From contig NYXK01000119.1 in NCBI GenBank assembly GCA_002685535.1, positions 53,590-91,100 on the forward strand: a DNA stretch of 37,511 bases, in the 5' to 3' direction. Of the stretch, positions 1 to 12,815 are shown piece by piece; position 1 is the first letter of the stretch; every line of letters starts with the position of its first letter. The notes below the pieces were generated by a model, which saw only the letters and a program-made list of their open reading frames with translations, had not been told where the DNA came from and did not search any database. The position numbers and the translations under genes are program-made. The DNA comes from Deltaproteobacteria bacterium. Its GTDB lineage: Bacteria; SAR324; NAC60-12.

Positions 1-2158
1 CATGACATCGAGATTGATGTCACGCACAGCTATTTCAGCAGTTGCCGATGGCTTGAAACTGGCGTTGCGAAGTGCCATGACAACACCGGCTGAGTTCTTG
101 GCGAAGCCTTGAAGCTCAATTCCACGCCCAGTCTCGTGCTGGAATGCGGAATTTCCGCTTTCCTGGATGAGACGTTGGTCTTCACACGAATTGGAGAGGA
201 GGAACTTTTGGATCCTTTCCAAGCATCCAGTAGCCATCCCAATCATAGGCAGTGTTTGGAGAAACTCTTCGGCAGGAGATGTAAGGAGTGATATGATCGA
301 CAACGAGGAGAATGTCTCACTAGTGGAAAGACTCTCAGATCCCCTCAGAGATGCTTGAATTGCAAAGATCACGAAAGTCACCATTGGTCCTACAGTCGTA
401 GGCAGGAAAGCTGGGTACTGTTAACGATGTCTTGTCAATGTGAGGGGATACATACACAATATCATGCGCCACATCCCCATGACTCTGAACTTTTTCGAAA
501 GATTGAGCTCTCTGACTCTCTGGTTCTGGAGCGTAGTAGATAGAACACCCGAAAGCCCCATCATCTTCACGCTTTTCATGGAGCCTAACATTGAAGATGT
601 CATCCCGACACGAGTCTGGACAGCTGCGATCCAGTCTCTCTGCCTCGGACCGATGAGTCTTGTAACTTGGCCAGCGCACGCAGTTGAGACTACCCTCGTA
701 AGCATCAATACCGAACATTAGGCATGGCAGAATAACTCACTGACGACAATGATGATGGGAGCAACGCAAACCCATCCGAGATTCCTGCTGAGCAGATACA
801 GCCCAACCGCGAGCTCGATAATTTGTGCCCATACTTGGCAAAGAGCATCCAAGCTGAAGGCAAGTTGATCGATGTCGCTGCTCATATGGGTCAAAGCTGC
901 ATCTTTATCATCCAAATTGGCGTGCTGCTTCAGTGTCTTCGAGAAGATGAGAGATGCCACAGCCCCCCTGAACCCGACCAATACTCGATTGACTGCATGT
1001 TGGTAGTGGGTAGTGGATATCTGGAATCTTTAATTAAACACAAAACAAGTATTGCCCCCGCTGAACAGTACTCACAGCGATTCCAAGATATATAAGTACA
1101 GCCGCACCAATCAGTCCATATCCGTCGTTCTGGTTCCGACTCTTGGACGGTTCAGAAACGAAATTGATAGCCGAGCTGATCAAAAACGGCTGGGAATAAT
1201 TGAAGCCAATCAAACAAAGGCGTGGGAAGATGACTGAGAGGAAAAGCCATCTCAAACAGTGCAAAATCGAAAAAGCAAGTCTAGAATTTCCGCGAGTGTG
1301 GTCTGGATTTCATGTCAGCTACTAATTCTTCCGAAAGAAAGATGAGGGTACTCACATCTATCCCAAGACTTCTGCATGCGATTTCGAAGGGGTTCAGTCA
1401 GAAGCGAGGCATCAGTTTGAAAGAGATCATCCAAAGTGAGGAGCCTCCGGAACCCAGTCGCAAGAATCGGATTAATCCACCAGAAAACACTTCTGTTAAA
1501 GATCCCTCCCGTAGTCTCTGGTGAGTAGGCATTGTACGGAGCTCTCAAGTAACGGCGTTTGCTTCGACTTTCCAAGATGAGAAGAATGGCTTTGACGGCC
1601 ACGCTCGTCGTGAACAGGCCGAGAATTCCCGGGTCGTCATGGCGAAGGTACAGAGTTCTGGCTTGAACGGCATCGAAGATGAGTGTTGAGAGGAGATAGA
1701 TGCTGATTATGAGCGATGGTCGAACTGCTCGGCTATCTTCGAGACCAGAAAGAAGGAGAATTGCGATGGCGGCTGCGAATGACAAAGCTGACGACGGTAG
1801 CGTGGCTCGAGTCACGCGATTTGATGTCCAGAGGACGAGAAGGGCGAGCTGGATTCCGATGAGCGATAGACACAAGACCTATATACATTAGCCTAGCAAC
1901 AGGATCCCGTGTTGTTGGTCTTACTGTTTTGATGGAGCGATTTCGCGAGATCCGTGTCTTGGTGTTGGAGCGCAGAAGGGTGACGATGCGGGGAGGGGCG
2001 AACAGGAGCAGGATCGCAGCAGGACCAATCGAGAAGATGGTCTGCTCAAAAGTCAGCGTGAAGTCGAAGTCGGAACGACAGCCCTGGGCGATTGGACCGA
2101 AAGCGTTGTCATTTGATGGCTGGCATAGGGATGTCTCGAAGTCGCTTTGGTTCATCAC
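1..2158 (-). CDS. ABCC-type (MRP-like) ABC multidrug transporter, 5' part, truncated by window edge
   Basis: Full-size ABCC exporters pump conjugates, drugs or metabolites across the plasma or vacuolar membrane using ATP. Six exons read 2158-1925, 1878-1356, 1302-1076, 1020-741, 689-456 and 410-1, giving 636 in-frame residues; introns are 45-55 bp. The N-terminus (SDFETSLCQPSNDNAFGP, then GCRSDFDFT) matches the start of fungal ABCC proteins. Five hydrophobic segments follow (TMD0). The linker motif FWWINPILATGFRRLLTLDD and the TMD1 motif GPRQRDWIAAVQTRVGMTSS are also typical. The frame leaves the window at VRDINLDVM, about ten residues before the expected Walker A of NBD1, so NBD1, TMD2 and NBD2 lie outside. 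ATG 2158 was chosen because the frame starts with the family's N-terminal motif and a TATA-like stretch sits about 40 bp upstream. The family call is firm; the substrate cannot be read. Confidence 0.9.
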
Positions 2159-2190
2159 GCCGAACGCACCAGACGAGGAGTCGAGCGCAG

Positions 2191-2210
2191 ATTTTACTTT
2201 ATATTTATTC
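2191..2210 (-). promoter_or_regulatory. TATA-like element of the ABC transporter gene
   Basis: On the minus strand an AT-rich run reading AAATATAAAGTAAA lies about 40-50 bp upstream of ATG 2158, a usual place for a fungal core promoter. The assignment rests on sequence and position only. Confidence 0.35.
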
Positions 2211-3853
2211 GCGAGATGCGATGGACTTTCAATTCTTTACGTTATATTCTAATTTGCAGATGCAGCAATTCCTGTCCGTGGACAAAAGATTGTCAAATCT
2301 CGTGGAAATGGCAAGATGGAAAGAGAGAAGAATTCTTGGGAGGGGAGACTGGGTAAATATACCGTGAGACGCTAAGGTTTCACTGAGCGGCACAGGATAC
2401 GGGCTTCTTGGCACATACGGGGTATCTAACCAGCTGCCTAAATGGGATAGCAAAGCGAGATGTAACGCTGCAAGTCTGCACAGTCTCGATCTGAACACCT
2501 GATTCATTTGTTCGATATGAGCCTTGAGTTTTGAAACCTCAAACAGTCATTTTGGTTCTTGTTCGTGAAAACGAATGAGTAGTACCTTACAGGTTTCTCT
2601 TTCTGTCCTTCGGCACATCGATGCACAGCACAATGAGTGCCATACAGTATCCAATAGTTCCATTATCTCCAGGGTAACGACACTGACGGAAGCACCACAC
2701 CAGGATTCCCCATGGATGGGTGCTTTTTAAGCAAATTGGTGATTTTCTCGTGTAAATAGTTATAACCACAGAACTTCATCTCGTCCTCAAGGTTGGTATC
2801 AAGGCTCCATATCACATTATCTACGGGCCTTACAGCGAAGTGTAACGTCGGGTGCTTCAACCGTTCAAGCGTAGTACCATTCTCTTTTGACGCCCGATAT
2901 CAATATTTGGATTCGGGTGGGACTAAGCGAGCAAGAAAAGGGAGACCCGCCCCTCATATTTCCCTCCTGGAATGCTTTTATCTACAATGCGAGGCCGACT
3001 CATAAGGCCTGAAGATTAGTGGACAAGCTTGAACAGTTATTAGGCTTGCTCAAGTGTGAATTCCGAAGCCAGTGAGTGGACTTTGATCAGGCATGTCTGA
3101 ATCTGAGTGGGAGCATCCCGGTGACCAGGCTGCCGGGTCACCGAATGAAAATTAGAGCTGGTCGTGGAGACAGACTTTAGTATCGCTTGTCAATACGTGA
3201 GATGCTGTTAGTCATACTGAAGACCCCGTAGTAGATATTATTTCCAGATCTTGAGACATTTCGCCAAGATTCTACCCAACCAAATACGACCTTACAGACC
3301 GTCAGATGAAGGAGATTGAACGAGCAAGACACAGAACGAATTTTCGTCACAAGCAAAAGAAGAGATCAAATGCCAAAGATAAGATAAGATCCTGCAGAGA
3401 ACACGCAGCGAAGGAAAAGGAAGCATCTTGACCCCTGGCCAAAGGCGGGCCGAGGCATGCAAACATCAGCTGATTTTACCCTTCCGATCATGCCCGAGAT
3501 CCACCCTTCTCAAACGTGATTAAAGACATCCAAAATCTTTCTCTGTCATTTATTTTCTGTTCTCCTTTCGTACATTGTTCAAAAGGACATGCGTCGACGG
3601 CTTCGAAAGTAATTATCAGGTGTGCTGGCTTGAGTGAACGCGAAGGACAGTTATTCGAGAGGAGACTTGCTTTAATCCGGATTTGCCTTGTTGTCCTTTC
3701 TTGAGACTTTTCTGAACCGGTACGCCACCATACTCCCATTCTTAGGTAAAGCTCGTGTGACTGAGAATTTACAGCAAAACTTCACACAAGGAGAAGAAAT
3801 CCGCGTGATTGTATACTATCCTCATCTACACCACCGCATCAGCAACCATCAAA
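2211..3853. other. Intergenic region without a recognisable gene
   Basis: This 1.6-kb stretch lies between the divergent ABC transporter and the small membrane-protein gene. Its open frames are short, lack Kozak-like ATGs and conserved motifs, and do not splice into anything longer. It should hold both promoters. I saw no repeat, RNA gene or transposon remnant. Confidence 0.5.
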
Positions 3854-4072
3854 ATGGCAATCGTCGCTCGCCGATTCTCCATCACCAACTTCTTTATCGC
3901 CACTTCAGCCCTGGCATTCCAAGTCTTCGTGCTGTATCCTTGGCATCAACAGCTCGACGATGATTTCGCGTCCCTGAAGAAGGAGCATCTGAGTCTGGTG
4001 CAGGAGCTGAAAACCGCAAGAATGAGCGATATGTCGGAGATCAAAGAGGCTATCAAGGCTATCAAGAAATAG
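3854..4072 (+). CDS. 72-aa single-pass membrane protein with C-terminal coiled coil, function unknown
   Basis: The short frame starts at ATG 3854 in a good fungal context (ATCAAAATGGC) and ends at TAG 4070-4072. It begins with a basic patch (MAIVARRFS), continues with a hydrophobic segment of about 20 residues (near 10-30, ending LYPWH), and ends in a charged heptad-like helix (DDDFASLKKEHLSLVQEL to the end). This layout is common in small mitochondrial inner-membrane proteins of fungi, but I cannot name the family. No intron is needed. An upstream in-frame non-ATG extension was ignored. The mitochondrial idea is inference from the basic N-terminus followed by one membrane segment. Confidence 0.6.
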   Translation: MAIVARRFSITNFFIATSALAFQVFVLYPWHQQLDDDFASLKKEHLSLVQELKTARMSDMSEIKEAIKAIKK

Positions 4073-4938
4073 ACTGTACTGTACGGACTACCAAAAGATC
4101 GGGAAATGCATGAGACGGTACATGAGAATGGGAGGCGATGCCATTCGCAAAACTGAGGATGAGAAGAGCCCCGAGCGGCTAATTTGAGGGCATTGGAGTA
4201 TGAGAATGACTTGGTAATCTGCGAAAGAGATTTGTAGGATGTATTTGTGGTCAATTTGAGCGATTAGCTATGTTTGCATTCTGGGGACCGAAGAATGGGG
4301 AATATATAGATAGACGAGCGTGGGTTCAAGCCACAGGCAAAATCAATGGACATAATACTGTACAGGAGCTCATGACCGGGCAGTCGGAAATTAATTGAAC
4401 GGCAAATATCAATTCAACGGCAAATACAAGGGGTATTTCTTAGACTTGCTGCCAGGAGAGTCGATTTCTGGACCCTTCGTATGGCGGGGAAAGGACAACT
4501 GCTGACTCAGCGACTGCCAGTACGTCTGGGTTCGCGCTGGTCAAACTTCTTTCCTTTCATGTTGCTGCTCAGCTCCACAAGGATAAATTCCGCCTACAGA
4601 GCGCCACTAGGATGCGGTCCTCGCGGATTTTGCGCCGATGTTGGATGTTGGGTTGCAGTGCTGATCATATCATGATCCCTTGATGGATGAGATGACATTC
4701 TTGGATGCTTGGTACCTTAGCAGAAGGTAAGATCTTGTCAGCTGTGCCGCGATTTGACAATGGTACGAGCCGAGACTGGACCTTCGAACGAGATGCCTTC
4801 CCGATATGCTCGGGCTCTATCACAAATCGCGACGAGTAATGCAGCCAAGTATTTGAGCTCTCGTTCCTTATAAGAATATAACACGAGGGCTGTATACTTG
4901 GGCGGATCTCTTCATCGTTCTCCTTTTCCATTCTCGCA
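4073..4938. other. Intergenic region, promoter side of the FMO gene
   Basis: No supported gene is present. The right end carries a TATAAG element at 4869-4874, about 65 bp upstream of the FMO start codon, followed by a pyrimidine-rich leader just before the ATG. The short frames here show no domain or codon pattern. Confidence 0.5.
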
Positions 4939-6805
4939 ATGTCTCAAGCCTCCCTCCTCCCCTCGCCGGAGAGATGCAATGTCATCATCATCGGTGCAGG
5001 CATATATGGTCTCGTTGCAGCGAAGACATATCTTCAGATCAATCCTGATATCAATTTGACCATTCTTGATGCCGATACCTCAGTTGGTGGGGTGTGGAGT
5101 GCATCTCGCGTATACGCCGGTCTAGTCACAGATCTTCCTTCTCCAGCGTTTGAACTTTCGGACTTGCAAATGTCAGAGGAATTTGGCATGTCAAAATGGG
5201 CAGATATCCGAGGAGACGTAATGCACGAATACCTAGAACGATATGCCAAGAAATTCGACATCATTCGCAGGGTCCAGTTCAGGACCGAGGTGTTGAATGT
5301 AGAGAGGTCGGGGAACGAGTGGGAGTTGTTTACGAAAGTGGCTGCAGAAGAATCTGACACTGTGAGAGAGAAGACCATGACATGCGACAAGCTGCTTGTT
5401 GCCACGGGTTTGAATTCGAGACCGAAAATGCCTGACATCGACATTTCTGCCTTCAATGGAATTGCAATCCACTCCAAAGACCTCCACAAACGATATGCAG
5501 ATATCACGTCCGAATCAATTCACTCTGTTGTCGTAGTCGGAGGTAACAAGTCAGCAATCGAGGCTGCCAGCGCCTGTGCCAGAGCTGGCAAAACAGTTCA
5601 TTGGGTCATCCGAGAAGACGGCGCTGGTGCAGGTATGCTGATGAACGCGAAGCTTGCGAGTGGCAAGTCAGCACCAGAAATCTCACTGTGTCGAGTGTTC
5701 GAGTATCAAAGCCCTACCCTGTATGGTTACAGAGGATGGTGGGATCGTTTCTGCTTGAGCGGCAAGAACAAGCTGGGGACAATCATTTTCAATGGCTTCT
5801 GGAAGAAGCTCACGGCGCAAGGGCTGGGTGACAGATACAAGAAGAGCGAAAATGGAAGATTGCTCGAACCTACAGTTCCCAAGTGAGTGTGCCAATTAAA
5901 GGGCGGCAGCAACGTGTTGACCTTCTTTTAGCATATTCTGGAGTCCGACTGGCCTCTCAGTGGCGCATAGGAACGATCTTGATTTCTTCGAACTTCTCAA
6001 TGAAGACAAGGATATCAAAGTCTCTCGAACCTCGATAGTTTCTGTCAAGGAGAGATCGTTCAAGCTCAGCAACGGCACCCAAGTCGATGCAGATGCGGTA
6101 ATCTTTGCCACTGGGTGGGAAGGAGAAGGCATCCCGTTCTTCAACGACGCCATGAAGTCAAAGCTCGGTCTGCCGGTACCCAAGTCGACCTTAACGACTT
6201 CAGAAGCTACCTACTGGGACCAATTAGATGCCCAAGCCGACAAAGAGATCATGGATTTGTACCCAATCTTCGCGACAGCTCCAAAGACACCTATCCGTGA
6301 GCGACCAAACACGCAATTCCGTCTCTTTCGTACCATCATCCCTCCAAAGCTTGCAGCCCAAGGAGATCGCAGCATTGTATTTCTTGGTCAGCTTGCAAAC
6401 ACACAGCATAGCTTCTTTGCTGGCACTAGTACCCTGTGGGCTATTGCTTATCTTGAAGGTCTACTGCCCGATGCGACGCTAGGCACCAAGGAAGATATGG
6501 ACAGGAAGGTCGCATTGGAGAATGCATTTATGATGAGGAGATATCCTGGCCGTAAGAATATTCCTTGGTGTGTGTTGGAAATTCGGGATTGGATGGATAT
6601 CATGCTGAAGGAGCTGGGCGTGAGAACGGATCGTGGCCGGGTTGCTTGGAAGAGAAATCCAAACAGGGGATTTGGATGGTGGGGTTGGAAGGCTTGGTTT
6701 CATGAGTGGTTTGTGGCTTATGAGCCTGTGATGTACAAGGGAATTGTGGATGAGTTCTTGGAAGTGGTGAAGGTTGAGACAGGTGAAGGTCCGAAAGCAT
6801 TTTAG
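4939..6805 (+). CDS. Flavin-containing monooxygenase-like FAD/NAD(P)H protein
   Basis: Two exons (4939-5882, 5932-6805) joined by a 49-bp intron (GTGAGT...TTTTAG) encode 605 aa. The FAD fold is at the N-terminus: GAGIYG at residues 19-24, a flavin-side GGVW at 50-53, and an ATG motif (LLVATGLNSRP) near 155. A second dinucleotide fold has GGNKSA at 201-206, the place where FMOs bind NADPH. A second FATGW motif sits near residue 368. Proteins of this type insert one oxygen into soft nucleophiles (N, S) or act as Baeyer-Villiger-like enzymes. About 600 aa is the usual length for fungal members of this group. The substrate is unknown. The next gene downstream, on the same strand, is another FAD enzyme. 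Confidence 0.88.
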
Positions 6806-7428
6806 ACTGGAAACATCAAAGGCATTTCGGGGCAGGGACTTCACGATTGAGAGAAGACAACCCGGGAACGAGTGAAAATCAGAGCGCCGGCAAAAGTCTT
6901 CAATGCCTTATCTGACATGCCCTCAGGCACTTCGCATTTAGTCAACTGCAACATTCTCTTTCTAGCGACCAGTCTCATGTCATTCCAAACTGACATTGGG
7001 TTGATATGGGTAGCGAATTGAAAGCGGGAAACAAGTGGTGAAGTTCTGAATTTCCTTACTAAAGATCGTCCCAAAGCCACCAGCCTAGAATCGGAGCATT
7101 CTAGCAACAGCCATACACCACACGTTTCATCCGTGCTTCCGTTTGATCGATCAATATAATCATGTCACATCTAAGATATGCTTCTTTAGAAAGCTTGCCC
7201 CGCGGCCAAATATCACGTGTACTCTCCCGGAGCTCCGAATTCTCGGAGCAGCCTACGACTTCACTCCCATCTTTGAGCTCCGAAAGCTTGATCATGACAT
7301 ACATTTAGCCAGTCCAATACAAAGCTTATCTATCATCCATTTCAGAAATCGCCCATTGCATCTCATCTCATCCTATTTCATCTCATACCCAAGCTCACAA
7401 ATTGCAGAGATTCAAGAGACGAGAGAAC
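6806..7428. other. Intergenic region between two FAD-enzyme genes
   Basis: This holds the FMO 3' region and the promoter of the DAO-type gene. The last 100 bp before ATG 7429 are rich in CAT/CTC runs, typical of a fungal leader. No gene is supported. Confidence 0.45.
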
Positions 7429-8933
7429 ATGACAGGCACCAAGCTCCTTCCCGGCCAAGCCAGCCTACCAACTCCCAATTCCACAAACTCATTCTGGCAT
7501 AGCCAACCTTCCAAAATCCTACTTGGATATCGAACAACCGAGTCTTTGCCTACTGAAGCAGATCTGGTGATTGTCGGGAGTGGACTATCTGGAACCTCTG
7601 CAGCCCATTTCTTGCGTGAGGATGAAGCTGGGAAGAATTTGAAGGTGGTGATGTTAGAGGCGAGAGAAGCATGTTGGGGTGCAACTGGACGGGTAAGTCC
7701 ACTACCATTTCTTCCGCGACACAAAGAAACAATTCGAGCGATATATTCACGAAGTCATCATAGAATGGAGGCCACTGCCAACCCTTCATATACGGCAACC
7801 CGCCAGATGTTGGCGCCTTTGAGATGCGCAACTACCAGCACATCAAAACCTTCATTGCTACCAACAACATCCCTTGTGACTGGCGAACTCTCCGCGTTGC
7901 TCACGCTTACATGGACTCCGCTATGTTCCAACGCTCCCTGGCTATTTTCCAAAGCTTTTTGAAAGAAGACCCCTCATACTCAGACCTCGTGTCTGTCATC
8001 ACGCCAGAATCAAGTAACCCATCGTTGGCTGATCTGAGGATCCCAACCGCCGCGGGAGCATTCTTACAAAAGCACGCTGCGAGCGTATGGCCGTACAAGC
8101 TCGTCGCATGGATGCTCGAGCGTCTGCTCGACACCAACGAAAACGGAGCATTAAACTTCAACCTCCAAACTAACACCGCCGTAACCCACCTCCAAAAGTC
8201 ATCCGACGGATCCTGGATCGTCCATACTCCACGCGGCATGATAGCCGCCAAGAAAGTGCTCCTGACCACCAACGCATATACTTCGCATCTCCTCCCCGAA
8301 TTCAGCGATCTCATCGTGCCCGTCAGAGGAGAGATGAGCAGTCTGATCCCACCACCTACCATGAAGCCCGGCAATGATGAAAACCCGCCATTCGAGATCT
8401 CCTACGGTTTCATCGGGAATGGGAGGCAGAATAGACATCAAGATGACTATCTGATCCAGCGCCCTTACTCCAAGGATAACAGCACAGGTGGCGAACTCAT
8501 GTTTGGCGGCGGACGCTCGTACGCTGCGAAAGCGGGATTGGGCGTGTCAGACGATTCGTCGATCGATGAACCGTCCGCTGAGTATCTGCGCAGGGAGATC
8601 ACGGTGGTTGTTGACATCAAGAGTGAGGAGAAGGAGTTGAAAGCTAGTTATGAGTGGAGTGGGATCATGGGGTATTCGCGGGACGATCGGCCATGGGTGG
8701 GGGAGCTGACGGAGGAGTTAGGACTTGGTGGGGGAAAGGGATTGTTTGTTTGCGCGGGCTTCACGGGGCATGGAATGCCGAATACGTGTTTGAGTGGGAA
8801 GGCGGCTGTGGATTTGATGCTGGGGAAGAAGAGTGAGGAGGTGGATTTGCCGGAGTCGTATTGTTTGAGTAAGGAGAGGTTGGTCAAGGCGAGAGTGTTG
8901 GATGAGGTGCACATTGTGGATGCCAAGGGATAA
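7429..8933 (+). CDS. FAD-dependent oxidoreductase, DAO (D-amino acid/glycine oxidase) fold
   Basis: Exons 7429-7692 and 7764-8933 (71-bp intron, GTAAGT...CATAG) encode 477 aa. The FAD-binding motif VGSGLSG starts at residue 49 and is followed by an acidic strand end (VVMLEARE) and the GATGRNGGHC segment that spans the splice junction, a hallmark of fungal DAO-family oxidases. The C-terminal FAD-closing motif (GLFVCAGFTGHGMPN) is intact. Such enzymes oxidise amines or amino acids and release hydrogen peroxide. ATG 7429 was chosen over an upstream in-frame TTG. There is no signal peptide and no clear C-terminal SKL, so location is open. It lies in tandem with the FMO, 623 bp downstream, too far for an overlapping unit but possibly co-regulated. 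Confidence 0.87.
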
Positions 8934-9069
8934 ATTCTAGATGCTTGAACTTAGGATAGAACGTTTAGTGTACTTTAGTAGCTGGATTCGAAAGTCTACC
9001 CTCGGCCATGTCTAACGGCCACAGGAGGCTCGGCCACTAAGATCATATCCATGACATTGTTTCTTATGC

Positions 9070-10925
9070 CTAACGAGTTCTGAACATCTCATAATCCGCG
9101 ATCTTACTCTGAATAAGATCCGCACAAAACGGCCACGAGAAATCTAATCTTCCCGGCGGCCTTCCCCTACTCGTCCCCTTGATCTTCTTCGCAAATGTCG
9201 CACCATCAAGCCAAATCTCCTTCGCATCTTCTCCTTCAAATGCCTCATTTTCGACCACTTTCGCACTCTTCTTCACAAGAATATCCTCATCCTGATAAAG
9301 GAAAGTCATTCGTGACATCCAAATCGCTCGTTCTTTTGGACGCATTGGATCGCTTGGAAGCCGTCTGTAGAAGACGCCTTTCTCGGGAAGCGAACCAAGT
9401 CCACCGTCGAAATTGGAGATCCAGGCATGGACGTCGCAAGTGTGTAGGCGGGGAAGGGCGTGAAATATTGCGGGACTCATGGTGCAGATAGGGTCGAAGT
9501 CTTCATCTTCATCGCAACATACATCGTTCCCATTGATCTCGATGTAGAGCTCTAGCAGGGACGGTGGAAGAGCTTTGATAAATGCTAAGATCTTCTGCGA
9601 TCATATCAGTCCACGTGTCAGAATGTCGCCATATCGAAGATAGTACTCACAGGTCTGTATTCATCGAATTGAGGCCTACCATCGTCGCCGAATGGCCCAC
9701 CAGAAATATCTTCATCTCCAACTTGCAAGAACTTAAGATTCTTCCAAGCCTTGAAAACCTCACCCGTCTCTTTTGAAAAATGCCCCCCCATATTCATGAT
9801 TGAGAATTTCTCAATCTTAGCTGTAGCTGGGCTCGTCGTCAGCGCCCGAAGAGCCTCCATGCTTCCCAATTTAGAGCCCGAGCCAAGTCCCAAGTCGTTG
9901 CCCAGTACATTCAATTCTCGCAAATTTGGCACCAAAGAGCAGACCTTCAAGATAAAGTCCAGACCTTCTCTAGTCCAGGCGTGAGCACCTCCTGGAATGG
10001 TGATTGATTCTAAGCAATGCCCGTACCGCCCCACGACATCTAGGATGAATGTTCTGATCTCCTCATTGCCTGCATGGAAATGAACACGATTCATAATGAA
10101 CCCAAAGCGCCGGAGCTTGGACAGCCTGGCTTCCGTTTGCTCTAACAGCGCATTGTACTCCGCCATCAACTCGGGAGGGACTACAGTGTCTCTTTCAGGT
10201 GGTATAGAATTTGTGTTGGCGAGCTCGATATTGAAGACTTCCATATCCGGGCAGGTAGCTTCGACTACTTTGAGCAGGAGGCGGAGCTCGACAAACATAT
10301 CCGGCAGCTTATCAGCATAATATGTATATTGTGTTGCGGACTTTTTCCAATGGAGTTTCCTGAGCGAGGTTTTCTCATTCTTCCATATGTGTTTGCTTGG
10401 TGTGAATCCATCTAGCGATAAGTCGGTCAATTCCGGATATAATGGCAGCGTTGTGACGACCTGAACGGCGAGGGGATTGAAATTGAAGAGCGCTTTAGAG
10501 AGGCAGGTCATATTCTTAGCAGCACCGAGCAGTAGATTTTCATCTATCTCGGTTCTTTGATGCGTAGACAGTCTAGGACGACGGGGTTCCGGATCAGTCA
10601 CGAATGTCCTGACCTGTGCGCCTGACTTTGGATTCCTGTTGATGTTCAGACTCTTATAGGCAAGAGATTTATGTGCAAGAATCACTTACTCAGCAATAGA
10701 TTGCATAAGACGAAGTTGTCTCCGCTCTGTCTTTTCGTTCACCTCAGTATCTTGATCATGGTCATACTGCAGGTTGATGTCCCGATAAATGGCTGGCGTC
10801 GCAGCATCCCAAAACAACTGACATGCCCGGCTACAATTGAGGAGATCTTTGCGATCCGTATCACGATCGGGTAAGTACGATACGATATCCTGAATGATTT
10901 CTCTGGGAAGTCTCTTGATGGCCAT
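9070..10925 (-). CDS. F-box protein with leucine-rich C-terminal region
   Basis: Three exons (10925-10690, 10635-9651, 9594-9070), with introns of 54 and 56 bp, encode 581 aa. Residues 1-50 form an F-box (LPREIIQDIVSYLP, then LLNCSRACQLFWDAATPAIY and RDINL), the part that binds Skp1 in SCF ubiquitin ligases. The rest has spaced leucine-rich strands (LPELTDLSLDG-like, FRDLR-like and VPNLRELNVLGNDLG) that fit an irregular leucine-rich repeat used to choose substrates. The stop is at 9070. The gene converges with the DAO-type gene, 136 bp from its stop. This is a large, fast-changing fungal family; the target cannot be told. A TATATAA element sits about 46 bp upstream of the ATG on the coding strand. 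Confidence 0.85.
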
Positions 10926-10969
10926 CGTGCTGGTTTGATGGTGATGATGGATGAGAAGTTGTACGTGGG

Positions 10970-10980
10970 ATTTATATAAA
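10970..10980 (-). promoter_or_regulatory. TATA box of the F-box gene
   Basis: TTTATATAAA (10971-10980) is a near-consensus TATA element about 46 bp upstream of ATG 10925 on the minus strand. The spacing leaves a very short leader. Confidence 0.45.
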
Positions 10981-12765
10981 CATGAAGGTTTGATACGGAA
11001 GTGCTGTGCCGTCCGTGGTTCCAGGACGATGTCTTGGCGTATTTTAGCGACATGCTGCCTGGAACATCCCTATTCTTAGCGATCGATGCCTGGACCTTGC
11101 CCCTGAATATGAACAGGAGGGCTAAGCGAGAAGCAGGGTAGTCAATATCAACTTCACATCTAGTTTAGCAGTGGGTAAAGAGCTGCATTATTCTTGGCGA
11201 TTTGGAGACCGAATCATGATGAAGTGGAAAAGAAATAAAATCAACCAGATGTTGCAAATTCCTTCCAGATGGATGCCAAAAGTGGATCAGAATCACGTGT
11301 CAGTGCACAGAAAGACGGCCACGGAGTTTTAGAACATCCACAAGGTACAAGATGAATGCCTGAGGCCATTAAGAATTATTGAGATCAAATACGAATTCTC
11401 AATGTGCTGGCCACTCTTTTATGCATGTCTGCAGATTGAGAGGTGAATATCCCTTGCTTCCGAGTGTCGATGTAAGTCTATCTCAGAGAAAACCTTACGT
11501 TCAGTAGCGAGAAGGAAGCCAATAGACATACCTAACCTATCTGGATCCTATCAATGGCACTAGATACTGTCTTGGTCCAGTGACCTTGAAATGGATCATG
11601 TTAAATAAAGATTTTGACCTCGCTTAGCAGGTGTTGTTATTTGGAGTTACGCTGGAATATGTGACTGCTGGAGAAACTGAACAAATCACAACAAACTACA
11701 AAGTGACGACAGGACTCTTTGACACGATTCACTTTGCAAATTCATGATCCTTATATGCAGATTGAACCCATAAGGTCTGCAACTGAGTGTCATTGATAGG
11801 TGGGAATTATCCACTGTCCATCACTCGCCATCTCAAGTCAATTGCAAGAAAACAGGTGGTGAACTGACACCACATACCGATCTTGAGTTTGAATCAATTG
11901 CAAACTGGATCAAAATCTACAACTACTGGTACCTGCTTTTATGTAAGAGCGGCACACAAGCCCTCCCATCGAGATCGGATGCGTTCGCCAGGGGTTCAGC
12001 CCTCCTTATATCCATTCCTCTTTGTTCGATTTGTGGTGAGTAACACAACACTTGAAATTAATTGAAACTGAGGTGACTTGAAACTTGAGTCCATTTTATC
12101 CACGACTATAAGTTATTAGGCCGCTATATCAGGAAGTTCTCTTTTGCACATAAGACATCAGAAGCTGCGAGTGTACCGATATAATGGTCAGTTCTGTATA
12201 CCCGATATGATCTCAGGATCGAGCACTGAGACATCAAGAGTGTATAGAAACATGCCGAAATTTCTCCTTCTCCAGAACATTCCAGATGGCGTGAGTTTCG
12301 GTCTTAATACCATAAATCATGCAACCTTGTTATCGTTGTCAAGTGTCCTGCCGCTGTCGCGCCCACTCGCGTCTCCAAGTTCCTACAGGATGCTACTATT
12401 CTTCTTAAGCCTACAAACACTACAGAGGACACCAAAGAGGCAGAATAATGACAACTGTAGACATGGAAGTCATAGCAATTGTTCTGTGATGCGAAGCAAA
12501 GGAAATGAGCTTCCACCAACGAGCGGCTCAGCCTTAGGTTATCAACGTGCCATGGACTTTTCTTCATGAGGACCCAGCTCAGCGAGGCGAAGTGCCTTTC
12601 TGTATTCAGCACTGGCCTCAGATGTCAGGAAGCATGCGAGTGAATTATCCTTTCCTTAAAGAGATGGCAAATTAGCAACCTGTCTCATGGAAAAATTATC
12701 GAGCGCGACAGAGTGACTTTCAGTCTCCAAGCGTGTAGGCAAAACATGTATTCCCCTTCCAGAAT
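10981..12765. other. Gene-poor intergenic region
   Basis: About 1.8 kb with no supported gene. Frames of 60-140 aa occur but have no motif and no consistent splice partners. The sequence is mildly AT-rich, with scattered CAATTG motifs. I saw no long direct or inverted repeats. Confidence 0.45.
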
Positions 12766-12815
12766 CCAGAGGTCTATATAACCAACTGACTGTCCCAAGT
12801 GCTCTCACGCCTGAC

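Noticed and set aside
1021-1075. Reading the ABC transporter as several broken frames (pseudogene)
   Set aside because: Each break coincides with a GT-AG intron of 45-55 bp, and splicing restores one continuous ABCC protein.
2587-3005. Overlapping small frames on both strands in the ABC/small-gene interval
   Set aside because: They lack ATG context, motifs and splice partners, and overlap each other.
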